DNA of 64,000 nt from Leifsonia sp. Root227 (GTDB lineage: Bacteria > Actinomycetota > Actinomycetes > Actinomycetales > Microbacteriaceae), in NCBI RefSeq assembly GCF_001428745.1, contig NZ_LMIO01000004.1:186001-250000 (forward strand), given 5' to 3'. The first letter of the stretch is position 1; each line of letters starts with the position of its first letter. The notes beneath the pieces were generated by a model. That model was not told the DNA's origin and made no database searches. It saw only the letters and a list, made by a program, of their open reading frames with translations. This document shows, one piece after another, positions 1-8,666 of the stretch. The translations under genes and the position numbers were made by a program.

Positions 1-41
1 CCCGATTGACTGGATACATCGGCCAACAAGGGGGAACCACG

Positions 42-284
42 ATGACGACACTGAACCACCATCTCCCGTTCACGGGCGCGGTGCCACAGGTCAAGCGGGC
101 TCGAGGGGTGCTCGCTTCGATCGCGGAGAACGCCTATCTGCGTTTGTTCTCCGTGCTCGTCGTCATCGCGGCCGGTGCGGTGGCGCTCGCCTTCGGAATC
201 GCATTCGTGCTCGACCTCGTCGTGCCGGTGTTCTTCGGAGGCGAGCTCCACGCGCTGGGCGCGCTGTTCCCGCAGGTCGGCTGA
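42..284 (+). CDS. small hydrophobic membrane protein, unknown function
   Basis: This encodes an 80-residue protein with a short polar N-terminus and one or two hydrophobic stretches (roughly residues 25-70, rich in Val, Ala, Leu and Phe). It should therefore be a small integral membrane protein. I chose the ATG at 42 because it follows a GGGGGAA purine run at about 30-36; an in-frame ATG at 6 would add 12 polar residues without a clear ribosome site. I do not recognise a family. The downstream reductase is on the same strand 62 bases later, so co-transcription is possible but not shown. Confidence rests on the ribosome site and the clean membrane profile. Confidence 0.6.
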   Translation: MTTLNHHLPFTGAVPQVKRARGVLASIAENAYLRLFSVLVVIAAGAVALAFGIAFVLDLVVPVFFGGELHALGALFPQVG

Positions 285-346
285 GAGGCACGAGGCCTGG
301 CGCATCCACCTCCGACTGCTTAGAGTCGGTGCGGGAGGTACCACCG

Positions 347-910
347 ATGCCACGTCTCCTCTATTCCGCCATCGCGTCCGTCGACGGCTACACGGCCGAT
401 ACGTCGGGCAACTTCGACTGGGCCGCTCCGGACGAGGAGGTGCACGCCTTCGTCAACGACCTGGAGCGCAGCACCTCCACGTATCTTTACGGCAGACGCA
501 TGTACGAGACCATGCAGGTCTGGCAGACCTTCGGCGACGATCCGGACGAGTCGCCGGTGGTCGTCGACTTCGCCGGCATCTGGCGCGCCGCGGACAAGGT
601 CGTGTACTCGGCCACGCTCGACGCCGTGTCGACCCCGCGCACCAGCCTCGAGCGCACGTTCGATCCGGATGCGGTGCGCGCTCTCGTCGCCGCAGCTCCC
701 GGCGACGTGGGCATCGGCGGCCCGACCATCGCGGCGGCCGCACTGCGGGCCGGGCTCGTGGACGAGGTGCGGCTGATCCTGGTGCCTGTCGCGGTCGGCG
801 GCGGAACCCCGGCGCTGCCGCGCGGGCTGAACCTCGGGCTGGAGCTGCAGGACGAGCGCCGGTTCGCGAATGGGACGGTGTTCCTGAACTACCGGGTCAC
901 GCCGAGCTGA
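347..910 (+). CDS. dihydrofolate reductase family protein (RibD C-terminal domain-like)
   Basis: The 187-residue protein has the family pattern: an N-terminal strand followed by the SxDGY motif (SVDGYTAD, residues 10-17), a YGRRMYE segment near residue 49 and a GGPTIAAAAL nucleotide-binding turn near residue 125. This places it with the RibD C-terminal/DHFR-like reductases that use NADPH. In actinobacteria these are usually stand-alone proteins of unknown substrate, so a role in folate or riboflavin synthesis should not be assumed. The ATG at 347 has a GGGAGG ribosome site at 333-338. An upstream in-frame start at 329 would overlap that site and is less likely. The length is typical for the family. 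Confidence 0.85.
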   Translation: MPRLLYSAIASVDGYTADTSGNFDWAAPDEEVHAFVNDLERSTSTYLYGRRMYETMQVWQTFGDDPDESPVVVDFAGIWRAADKVVYSATLDAVSTPRTSLERTFDPDAVRALVAAAPGDVGIGGPTIAAAALRAGLVDEVRLILVPVAVGGGTPALPRGLNLGLELQDERRFANGTVFLNYRVTPS

Positions 911-925
911 CGCGCGGCGCGCGGC

Positions 926-1170
926 TCACCCCAGCGCGAGCGTCACGCTCGGCCGCTGCAGCGCCTCTGCCAGCACCTCCAGCGTCACGCCCTGCTCCGC
1001 GAGGATCGCCAGCGGGTAGAAGAACGGGTCGTAGCCGTGCTGCGACGGTCTCACTCGCGCCCAGCAGGATCACCCAGCCGCTGACCGGCGCAGTGACCAC
1101 GAGCAGGCCGGGCCCTTCGCCGAGGCCGGGGTTCTCGGCCCGCCTGGCGCAGCACGAGTCCAGGCGGCGA
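926..1170 (-). pseudogene. decayed gene remnant, frameshifted, family not recognised
   Basis: The 407 bases between 911 and 1317 hold no intact gene. On the minus strand one frame reads a protein-like C-terminal end, from about residue RPSQHGYDPFF to ALQRPSVTLALG, and stops at 926-928. Upstream of about 1060 the sense passes to another frame that reads GLLVVTAPVSGWVILLGASE. Reading the two pieces together gives a plausible last 75 or so residues of one protein, broken by a frameshift near 1050-1060 and with no start codon. It looks like the tail of a lost gene. I could not name the family, and the exact left edge at about 1170 is arbitrary. Confidence 0.35.
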
Positions 1171-1317
1171 TTCTCGCGAGCATTTCTCAGTTTTCCTTCC
1201 GCTCTACCCGTGCGCGGGGCTACCCTGAGTGCCAGGCCCGCACAGGGCCACTGCCTCTACGGGGCACGCGCCTCCGTGGCAGCAGAGCACAGTCGTGAGC
1301 TGCGAAGGAGCGCTCCA

Positions 1318-3252
1318 ATGCCTGCTCGACGAACCACCACGGCCGCGATCGTCGGCCTCACTCTCGCCGCACTCGTCCTCGCCGCGCCGGGAGGCGCCGC
1401 CGGCATCGCCCCCAACGCGACGAGTGTGCACTTCACCGCGTCCGGCGACTACGGCACCTCGGCCAATGCGACCGCCGTGCTCGCCGGCATCGGCGCGTTG
1501 CATCCCGACCTCCACCTCGCCGTGGGCGACCTGTCGTACGGAGCCGTCGGCGATGAGCAGTCGTGGTGCGACAGCGTGACACAGGCCGTCGGTGCCGGCT
1601 TCCCGTTCGAGCTCGTCTCCGGCAACCACGAGAGCAGTGGCCAGAACGGCAACATCAACGACTTCGGCGCCTGCCTGCCCAACCAGCTCCCCGGCGCCGT
1701 CGGCACCTACGGTCGGCAGTACTACGTGGATGTGCCGCAGGGCGCTCCGCTCGTGCGCTTCCTGATGATCTCCCCCGGCCTGCCGTTCGCGGACGGCACC
1801 TGGACATACAACGCGGGCACCTCCCACTATGCCTGGACGGCGGCCGCCATCGACGGCGCGCGCGCCGCGAACATCCCGTGGGTGGTGGTCGGGATGCACA
1901 AACCCTGCCTCTCGATGGGCCAGTACGCCTGCGAGGCGGGCGCCGACCTGATGAATCTCCTCGTGGGCAAGCGCGTCGACCTGGTCGTCACCGGCCACGA
2001 GCATCTGTACCAGCGCACCAACCAGCTCGCCATCGGAGGGGCGTGCAGCGCCATCGTGCCAGGCGCATACTCCGCGAGCTGCGTCTCCGACTCCGACGCG
2101 TCGATGGTCAAGGGAGCCGGCACCGTTTTCGCGACGGTGGGCACAGGGGGCAACGGGCTTTACAACATCAACGCCGCAGACCCGGAAGCCAACTACTTCG
2201 GCGCGGAGTCCGGCGCGAACCTCACGCCGACGTACGGCTCGCTCGACGTCACAGCGACGGCGACCCAGCTCAGTGCGTCGTTCGTGAGGGCGGCCGGGGG
2301 GAACTTCGCCGACTCGTTCACCATCGCGCCGAGCGGCGGCGGGGGCAACCAGCCGCCGACCGCGAGCTTCACGAACACGTGCACCGATCTGGCGTGCTCG
2401 TTCAACGGTGCCGCGTCGAGCGATCCGGACGGCACGATCAGCACGTTCGCCTGGGACTTCGGCGATGGCGCCACCGGCACAGGCGGCACGGCCAGCCACA
2501 CGTACCCGGCAGCCGGAACGTACACCGCGAGACTCACCGTGACAGACAACGGCGGAGCGAGCGGGACGACGACGAAGACGTTCGCCGTGACAGCTCCTCC
2601 GCCTCCAGCGGGCTCGCTCGCGACGGACGGCTTCGACCGTGTCATCGCGAACGGCTGGGGGACGGCTCCGACAGGCGGCCCGTGGACGGTCGCGGGGAGC
2701 GCGTCCCTCTACTCCGTCGGATCCAGTGCAGGCTTCATCCAGTTGCCGGCCGGTTCGGGAGGCACGACCAGGCTCGCCGGGGTGAACTCGGCCAACACCG
2801 ATCTCCGCCTCAATATCTCGGTCGACAAGCTGCCGTCCTCCGGCAACGTCTACATCTCCCTGTCGGGCAGGCGCGTCGTCACCACCGGCTCGTATCAAGC
2901 GAAGGTCATCGTGTCCTCGGTCGGGAAGGTGACCATGCAGCTTGTCCGCGTCGACCCGAACGGCGGAGCGGAAGTGGTGCTGCAGTCGTCCGTCGCGCTG
3001 ACCGGAACCTACGTGGCAGGAACGAAACTGGCGGTGCGCCTGCGCGTGACGGGCACCAGCCCCACCCTCATCCAGGCCAGAGCGTGGCCGGACGGCACGA
3101 CGGAGCCGACCACCTGGCAGCGCTCGATCACCGATACGATTTCCGGGATGCAGGCGCCAGGCGGGCTGGCGATCACCGGCTACTTGTCCGGCGGCGTCGC
3201 AAACGCTCCCGTGGTCATGGCGGTGGACGACCTGGTCGCCGTGACTCCGTAG
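1318..3252 (+). CDS. secreted metallophosphoesterase with PKD domain
   Basis: This encodes a 644-residue exported protein. Residues 1-32 form a signal peptide (RR near residue 4, hydrophobic core, Ala-rich cleavage region). Residues 40-320 carry the calcineurin-like phosphoesterase motifs in order: GDYG, GDLSYG, SGNHES, GMHKP and TGHEHLYQR, which bind two metal ions. Residues 343-425 are a PKD domain (WDFGDG, then SHTYPAAGTYTARLTVTD). The last 200 residues look like a beta-sandwich module found on secreted actinobacterial enzymes. It probably hydrolyses phosphomonoesters or diesters outside the cell; the substrate is unknown. The ATG at 1318 follows AAGGAG at 1305-1310. Its 3' end overlaps the convergent CPBP gene by 73 bases. 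Confidence 0.88.
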   Translation: MPARRTTTAAIVGLTLAALVLAAPGGAAGIAPNATSVHFTASGDYGTSANATAVLAGIGALHPDLHLAVGDLSYGAVGDEQSWCDSVTQAVGAGFPFELVSGNHESSGQNGNINDFGACLPNQLPGAVGTYGRQYYVDVPQGAPLVRFLMISPGLPFADGTWTYNAGTSHYAWTAAAIDGARAANIPWVVVGMHKPCLSMGQYACEAGADLMNLLVGKRVDLVVTGHEHLYQRTNQLAIGGACSAIVPGAYSASCVSDSDASMVKGAGTVFATVGTGGNGLYNINAADPEANYFGAESGANLTPTYGSLDVTATATQLSASFVRAAGGNFADSFTIAPSGGGGNQPPTASFTNTCTDLACSFNGAASSDPDGTISTFAWDFGDGATGTGGTASHTYPAAGTYTARLTVTDNGGASGTTTKTFAVTAPPPPAGSLATDGFDRVIANGWGTAPTGGPWTVAGSASLYSVGSSAGFIQLPAGSGGTTRLAGVNSANTDLRLNISVDKLPSSGNVYISLSGRRVVTTGSYQAKVIVSSVGKVTMQLVRVDPNGGAEVVLQSSVALTGTYVAGTKLAVRLRVTGTSPTLIQARAWPDGTTEPTTWQRSITDTISGMQAPGGLAITGYLSGGVANAPVVMAVDDLVAVTP

Positions 3253-4070
3253 TCTGCGCGGCCGCGGATGAAGAACAGGGCGACGATCCCCATCAGGATC
3301 ACGGTCCAGTTGCCCGTCGACGCGATGATGAGGAAGCCGTTCTGCTGCCCGGCCGCCGCGGTGTCGATGCCGCCCGTGGAGAGGAAGAGCGTCGGATCGG
3401 TGAGTGCGTGCGCGACGATCGCCCAGACGATGCTGCCTGTCGCGCGCATCACGAGGTACATGCAGATGCCGAAGCAGAAGGTGTACGGGATGGTGATGAG
3501 CACGGTGAGGGTGAACCCGGCGCCGATCGCGTTCGCGGTGTGCATGAGCGCGAAGATCGTCGATGACAGCACGGCGACGACCAGCTCACTGTGACCGGCG
3601 TTGCGCAGCAGGGTCACGGCGGCGCCGCGGGTCACCAGCTCCTCCGCCACGCCGATGAACACACCGGCGAGCAACGTCAGCGGCACGACACCGGGGGCGA
3701 ACGACGCGTAGTCGATTCCGATCAGCCTGAGCACGATCGGGTATGCGACGACCGCGACGGCGATCCACATCCACCAGCGGCCGCGCACAGGCTGGGCGGC
3801 GAACACGCGGCGCGCCAGCCCGGAGAGCAGGAGGAACACCACGATGATCACGGCCCCGATCCCGATCGGCAGCACCAGGTACAGCAGCACGTTGATCGCA
3901 CTTCCCAGCGGGCCGCCCTCGGTGATCGCGCCGCCCCACAGCTTTCCGATCAGCCAGCCGACGCCGAGATAGAGAGCCATATAGACGGCGGCGACGAGCA
4001 CGGCCTTCCACCAGCCGCCGCGTTCCCAGAACGCCCGCCATCTGGATGTGTTCGCCTGCTCGTTCGTCAT
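3180..4070 (-). CDS. CPBP family intramembrane glutamic endopeptidase
   Basis: The 296-residue protein has about eight hydrophobic segments. It carries the three Abi/CPBP motifs: EELVTR (E143, E144, R148), FALMH (F173, H177) and a later histidine (H221) in HALTD. These are the predicted catalytic residues of the family that includes the eukaryotic CAAX protease Rce1. Bacterial members cleave membrane substrates that are mostly unknown; some confer bacteriocin self-immunity. I chose the ATG at 4070 because GGGGAC lies just upstream and the N-terminus then starts with a short cytoplasmic stretch. A 13-residue extension to 4109 is possible. The last 24 codons overlap the opposite-strand phosphoesterase gene. 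Confidence 0.85.
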   Translation of the reverse strand: MTNEQANTSRWRAFWERGGWWKAVLVAAVYMALYLGVGWLIGKLWGGAITEGGPLGSAINVLLYLVLPIGIGAVIIVVFLLLSGLARRVFAAQPVRGRWWMWIAVAVVAYPIVLRLIGIDYASFAPGVVPLTLLAGVFIGVAEELVTRGAAVTLLRNAGHSELVVAVLSSTIFALMHTANAIGAGFTLTVLITIPYTFCFGICMYLVMRATGSIVWAIVAHALTDPTLFLSTGGIDTAAAGQQNGFLIIASTGNWTVILMGIVALFFIRGRADYGVTATRSSTAMTTGAFATPPDK

Positions 4071-4309
4071 GTCCCCGCTCTCGACCGCGCGGAGCCACGG
4101 CGGCTCCAACCTGACAAAGCTAGCCGATCTAGCGAACCGGAACGAGGGGCCGGGCCGAGGCTGGACCGACGTTCACACCTCCACACTCACCTCGTAGACC
4201 TGGGTGGACGCGCGCCATGCAGCGAGTCTCGCCGCCCGCCGCAGCCACGGCATCGGTCATTCTGCCGATCCCGGTCCGCTCCGGTACGGTTCGGGGATAC
4301 ACTGCCGCC

Positions 4310-4609
4310 ATGCGCGGTGGGTCGCCGCCTCCCGGCGGCACGGCCAGAGTCTGTCCGCTGTTCGTCGGGCGGGAAGACGCGATGGCGTTCGCCCTGCGCC
4401 GACGCGACGAAGCGGCGAGCGGCACAGGGGGGATGCTGCTGTTCGGTGGCGAGGCGGGGATCGGCAAGTCCCGGCTGCTCGACGAGGTGACGGACGCGGC
4501 CGGCGGCAGGATCGTGCGCGCCGAGGTGTTCGCGGACGACAGGGACACCCCGGGGCTTCTGGTCGACCCGGCCAGGCGCCCCGCCCACCACGATCGGATG
4601 CACGCGTGA
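4310..4609 (+). pseudogene. truncated N-terminus of a LuxR-type/AAA ATPase regulator
   Basis: The 99-residue reading frame contains a leading LFVGRE motif (residues 21-26) and a Walker A loop, GGEAGIGKSRLL, near residues 45-56. That is the start of the large (about 900 residue) ATPases that carry a C-terminal LuxR helix-turn-helix. Everything after about residue 85 is missing and replaced by an unrelated tail, so this is most likely a remnant. Its TGA overlaps the GTG start of the FUSC gene in a GTGA junction, so it could still be translated and coupled to that gene. Without Walker B and the DNA-binding domain it cannot be a working regulator of the usual kind. Confidence 0.55.
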
Positions 4610-6876
4610 CGGCCGGGCAGGGTTCGCTCGCGCGCGTCTCCGCCTGGTTCGCCCGCCACGACCCCGGCTACGCCGCCCTTCGCCGGGCGACGCGCACGGC
4701 GATCGTCATGCCGCTGCTGTTCGCGTTCTGCAGCATCGTCCTCCGCGACCCGCAGGTGGCGACGTTCGCCGCGTTCGGGTCGTTCGCCATGCTGATGCTG
4801 GTGGACTTCGCCGGGCCGATGCGCGAGCGTCTCCAGGCACAGCTCGGATTGGCGGTCACCGGCGCCGTGTTCGTGTGCCTCGGGACGCTCGCATCCCGCC
4901 CGGTGTGGCTGGCCGTGGCTGGGATGGCCGTGGTCGCGTTCGCCGTGCTGTTCGCAGGGACCGTCAGCTCGGTGCTGGCGTCGGCGAGCACGTCCCTGCT
5001 GCTGGCGTTCATCCTGCCGGTGACCCTGCCCGGCACGGTCGACTCCATCCCGCCGCGGCTGCTGGGATGGGGCCTGGCGGCCGTTGTCGGGTTCGTCGCC
5101 ATCGCGGTGTTGTGGCCGGCCCCTGCGCGCGAGCCGCTGCGAGCGCCTGCTGCCGCCGCTGCCCGCGCGCTCGCGACTCGTCTGCGCGCCGATGTCGCCT
5201 ACCTGCACGGCGACGGCGACCCCGCGTCGGCGACGGCGCGCACGCAGGCGACGGCGGTCGCGGACGCGGCAATCGCCGGACTGCAGTCCGTCTTCCTCGC
5301 CTCCCCATACCGCCCGACCGGCTTGAGCACACCGGCACGCACGGTGGTCAGGCTGGTCGACGAGCTCACCTGGCTGAACCTGCAGATCTCCCAGTCGGTG
5401 CTTTCCCCTCCAATCGGATCGTCGCGGCCGTCGCCGGTTCGCGAGGCTGCTCTGCAGACGAAGCTCGCCGCTGCCGAAGCACTGGATGCGGGCGCCGAGC
5501 TCCTGCGGCAGACCGGCGGAGACCCCGGGCCGCTCGAAGCTGCTCTGCAGCGCCTCGCGCAGGCACGCGCTGCGGTGTACGCGGCGGCGATGTCCGTGCC
5601 GACGCTGCCGGGGAGCGCCGACGGAAGCGACCGACTGGTCTCCGCGCTCGACCCGGGTTTCCGCGCGCAGGAGCTCAGCCGCGCCGTCGATCAGGCCGCG
5701 AGGAACATCGCCCTGACCGCGAGGGCGGAGCGCCGCACCTGGTGGCAGCGCGTCCTCGGAAGGCAGCCGGGGGATGTTCCGGGCCCGCTCTCGGCCGCCG
5801 AGGAGAGGGCGAGCGGCTACTTCACCTGGCATTCGGTGTGGCTGAGGAACAGCATCCGGGGTGCTGCCGCCCTCGGGATCGCGGTGCTGCTGGCGGACGT
5901 CACGGGCGTCCAGCACTCGTTCTGGGTGGTGCTCGGCACACTGTCGGTGCTCCGCTCCAACGCCCTCAGCACGGGTCAGACGGCGCTGCGCGGAGTGCTC
6001 GGCACGTCGCTCGGCGTGATCGTCGGCGCCCTGTTGCTCTTCGCGATCGGTACGAACACGGTGGCCCTGTGGATCCTTCTGCCGTTCGCGATCCTGCTGG
6101 CGGGCATCGCCCCTGCCGCGATCTCGTTCGCCGCCGGCCAGGCGGCGTTCACGATCACGCTGGTGCTTCTGTTCAACATCATCGTGCCAACCGGCTGGAC
6201 GGTCGGCCTCCTCCGCATCGAGGACATCGCCATCGGCTGCGGCGTCAGCCTGCTCGTCGGCGTGCTCTTCTGGCCACGCGGCGCCTCGGCCGCCCTGCGC
6301 CAGGCGCTGGCGGAGGCGTACGCAGACGGCCTGCGCTACCTCACCGCTGCGGTCTCCTACGGCTTGACCAGGTGCGAATCCGCGGCGTCCGAGGTCCCCC
6401 GCCCCACCGCGCAGTCCCTCCGCGCCGCCGCCTCCTCCCGGCGCCTCGACGACACCTTCCGCACCTACCTGTCCGAGCGCGGCACCAAGCGCCATCCCCT
6501 CGCCCAGGTGACGGCACTGGTCACCGGCGTGGCAGGTGTCCGCCTCGCCGGCGACTCGCTGATCGACGTCTGGCGCGGGCAGCATCCCGCGCATGGCGAC
6601 CTCGACGGTGCCCGCGAGTCCCTGCAACGACAGGCGGACCGCCTCACCCGCTGGTACGACGACCTCGGCCGCGACCTCCTCACCCGCGCGGACCCACCGG
6701 CACCGCTCGACGCTGACCCGGGACTCGACCAGCGCCTGACGGATGCGGTCTCGCGCGACGGCGAGGACGCATCCATCGGGGCGGCCACCGTCGTTCGCCT
6801 CGTCTGGACCGCCGACTACCTGGATGTGGTGCGCCGGCTACAGGCGCTCATCGTCTTTCCGCGCGACCCCGCGTGA
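4606..6876 (+). CDS. FUSC family membrane protein (aromatic acid exporter-like)
   Basis: The 756-residue protein has two blocks of about six membrane segments: residues 25-180 and residues 410-570. Each is followed by a soluble helical region. This is the layout of the fusaric acid resistance/aromatic acid exporter superfamily. The second block contains the FUSC_2-type pattern (HSFWVVLGTLSVLRSN, then TSLGVIVG). The GTG at 4606 overlaps the stop of the truncated ATPase; the frame is open further upstream but no better start is visible. The protein probably exports aromatic or other weak acids, but the substrate cannot be read from sequence. Its 3' end overlaps the convergent DUF1254 gene by 29 bases. 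Confidence 0.85.
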   Translation: MTAGQGSLARVSAWFARHDPGYAALRRATRTAIVMPLLFAFCSIVLRDPQVATFAAFGSFAMLMLVDFAGPMRERLQAQLGLAVTGAVFVCLGTLASRPVWLAVAGMAVVAFAVLFAGTVSSVLASASTSLLLAFILPVTLPGTVDSIPPRLLGWGLAAVVGFVAIAVLWPAPAREPLRAPAAAAARALATRLRADVAYLHGDGDPASATARTQATAVADAAIAGLQSVFLASPYRPTGLSTPARTVVRLVDELTWLNLQISQSVLSPPIGSSRPSPVREAALQTKLAAAEALDAGAELLRQTGGDPGPLEAALQRLAQARAAVYAAAMSVPTLPGSADGSDRLVSALDPGFRAQELSRAVDQAARNIALTARAERRTWWQRVLGRQPGDVPGPLSAAEERASGYFTWHSVWLRNSIRGAAALGIAVLLADVTGVQHSFWVVLGTLSVLRSNALSTGQTALRGVLGTSLGVIVGALLLFAIGTNTVALWILLPFAILLAGIAPAAISFAAGQAAFTITLVLLFNIIVPTGWTVGLLRIEDIAIGCGVSLLVGVLFWPRGASAALRQALAEAYADGLRYLTAAVSYGLTRCESAASEVPRPTAQSLRAAASSRRLDDTFRTYLSERGTKRHPLAQVTALVTGVAGVRLAGDSLIDVWRGQHPAHGDLDGARESLQRQADRLTRWYDDLGRDLLTRADPPAPLDADPGLDQRLTDAVSRDGEDASIGAATVVRLVWTADYLDVVRRLQALIVFPRDPA

Positions 6877-8251
6877 AGTCCGGGAGCCGCCACGATCCGT
6901 CGAACGCCGCGGGTTCCGGGCCGTAGATGCGGAAATAGACGAACCATCCGACGCCTGGCTTGGTCTTGATCCACCTGGTCGCGTCGCTCGGGTCGGTCGG
7001 CGCCTCCGGTGCGAAGTGCAGACGCACCGTGTCTCCGGTGAGGTCCTGGAGCTCGTACATGGAGCGGAGAGCGGCGGAGTTCTGGTCGGTGAGGATCTCG
7101 CTCCGCGTTTCGGCGTCGTAGACGGTGATCGACCAGAACAGCGTCGCCGGCACGGGGAGGGGAACATCGAGGACGTACGAGTTCTCTCCGTACAGATAGT
7201 CCCCGTCGGCGTCCCGGAGCCCGAGCCAGTACAGGGAGCCTGCTCCCGGTGCGCGAGCGAACATCGCCGGCGACTCGACCTGCGCCTGGTAGAACCACTT
7301 CTCGCGGGCGTAGAGATCGGTATAGTCCGGCGTGTCGAAGGTCCCGTTGTCCGACCGCAGGACGGCCCATTCCCACTGGGTGCCCGGCCAGACCTGCTTG
7401 GCCGGGCTGCGGTCGGCGAACGACTGCGCGAGCAGGTGAGCGTGGCCGATCGCGGCGGCCTTCTCGAGGATCGCGGTCAGCCGTGCATCCGGCTCGAACG
7501 GCACGCCGCGCGCGATACCGAGCTGCGCCAGCTCTCCGTATTCATACCGGTATGCGGGGTTGGGCGGCTCCTCCTGCAGGGTGTCGTGCAGTACGCGCCA
7601 ATAGTCCAGCCCGGTCTCCCAGCGCACGGGGGTGAAGTCGGCGCCGTCCAGTAGGGAGAGATCGACCCAGGTGGTCTCGGGCCAATCGTCTCGCGGCTCC
7701 AGCGGGTACACCTTCACCGACTGCATCAGCCGGTCCGCGGCCTCCATGTCTCCACCGATCGGCATCGCGCGGATGAGCCCGAGAACCCGGTTGGTCGTCG
7801 ACCGCCCGGCATACATCCCGTCCGGGACCTCGCCGGTCCAGCCGGGCGGCAGCACCACGTGCGTGCCTCCCGCCGCCTTCGCGGGTCCGGGGAGGCCGTA
7901 GTCCATCACCCAGAGCTGATTGAGGTCGTTGAAGGTTCCCATGATCGGCCCAGGCGGGACTTCGAGGACGATCGGGCCGTCCGACAGGTCGAGGGCGACG
8001 GCACCGTACGGGGTGTCCGAGTTCGGCGTGAAGACGAACTGCTTCGGTGTTCCCTTCAAGGCGGGGAAGACCTGATTCGGCACGACGCCGCCATCCAGGT
8101 TGCCCCGCCAGGTCGCTTCGAACGAGACGGTCGGATAGAAGAACCGGTACGCGTGCAACGCCCGCACCAGATCGGCCTCGTCGAACGCGAGCGCCGCCGT
8201 GTCCCCATTCGGGAAGCCACCCGTGATCACATACGCAGACTCATCGAACAT
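6848..8251 (-). CDS. DUF1254/DUF1214 domain-containing protein
   Basis: The 467-residue protein matches the DUF1254-DUF1214 architecture. An N-terminal region has the FTPNSDTPYG motif and VPPGPIMGTFND typical of DUF1254. A C-terminal DUF1214 region has ENSYVLDVP, then FWSITVYDAETR and a closing KTKPGVGWFVYFRIYGPE. No signal peptide is visible, unlike some relatives that are periplasmic. The family's function is unknown. I chose the ATG at 8251, which follows a GAGGGG purine run; an 18-residue N-terminal extension exists but looks non-coding. The end overlaps the FUSC gene tail to tail. Confidence 0.87.
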   Translation of the reverse strand: MFDESAYVITGGFPNGDTAALAFDEADLVRALHAYRFFYPTVSFEATWRGNLDGGVVPNQVFPALKGTPKQFVFTPNSDTPYGAVALDLSDGPIVLEVPPGPIMGTFNDLNQLWVMDYGLPGPAKAAGGTHVVLPPGWTGEVPDGMYAGRSTTNRVLGLIRAMPIGGDMEAADRLMQSVKVYPLEPRDDWPETTWVDLSLLDGADFTPVRWETGLDYWRVLHDTLQEEPPNPAYRYEYGELAQLGIARGVPFEPDARLTAILEKAAAIGHAHLLAQSFADRSPAKQVWPGTQWEWAVLRSDNGTFDTPDYTDLYAREKWFYQAQVESPAMFARAPGAGSLYWLGLRDADGDYLYGENSYVLDVPLPVPATLFWSITVYDAETRSEILTDQNSAALRSMYELQDLTGDTVRLHFAPEAPTDPSDATRWIKTKPGVGWFVYFRIYGPEPAAFDGSWRLPDFTRGRAERR

Positions 8252-8371
8252 GGCCGATTCCCCTCGCCGGAACCGCCACACCGCAGTGGCGGTCTCTGGC
8301 CACAAGCTACCGCGCAGCGCGCGAGCCGCCTAGAGCTAGGGTCCGCTGTGGACAGCAAACGGCAAAACACG

Positions 8372-8407
8372 AAGGGCCGGATCGACATGTCCGTCGATCC
8401 GGCCCTT
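8372..8407. terminator. perfect 15-bp hairpin, likely terminator of tRNA-Leu
   Basis: An inverted repeat, AAGGGCCGGATCGAC at 8372-8386 and its complement at 8393-8407, encloses a 6-base loop. On the minus strand it lies 61 bases beyond the 3' end of tRNA-Leu and is followed by a moderately T-rich CGTGTTTTG. It could therefore end tRNA transcription. The symmetry would also allow it to stop readthrough from the other direction. Confidence 0.65.
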
Positions 8408-8467
8408 CTTCGTTCGCTCGGACCGATTCTGAGAAGCCTTCTGCAGGATTCTGAAATCGACCCGTCG

Positions 8468-8551
8468 TGCGCGAGGGGGGACTTGAACCCCCACGCCCTT
8501 TCGAGCACTGGCACCTGAAGCCAGCGCGTCTGCCAATTCCGCCACTCGCGC
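8468..8551 (-). tRNA. tRNA-Leu (anticodon CAG)
   Basis: The 84-base cloverleaf has acceptor arms GCGCGAG and CTCGCGC with discriminator A. The anticodon loop reads CTTCAGGT inside a CTGG/CCAG stem, giving anticodon CAG for CUG codons. A long variable arm (GTGCTCGAAAGGGCGT region) is typical of leucine tRNAs, and the T arm is GGGGG-TTCAAGT-CCCCC. CCA is not encoded. Confidence 0.96.
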
Positions 8552-8666
8552 GAACTAGGAGAGACTAACACGACCGTCGCATTCATTTCGAATCAGCCAC
8601 CTTCGGTGCCTTCCCACCCGTTCCGACTAACATGCTCATAGTCGGCGAGCCGGGAGCGGGAGACCT

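Noticed and set aside
4085..4309. Possible promoter or operator between the CPBP and truncated ATPase genes
   Set aside because: Only a short GCTAGCCGATCTAGC-like symmetry was seen, with no convincing -35/-10 pair.
4129..6627. 832-codon minus-strand frame opposite the FUSC gene
   Set aside because: Its translation is Arg/Gly/Gln-rich without domains, whereas the plus strand gives a coherent membrane protein.
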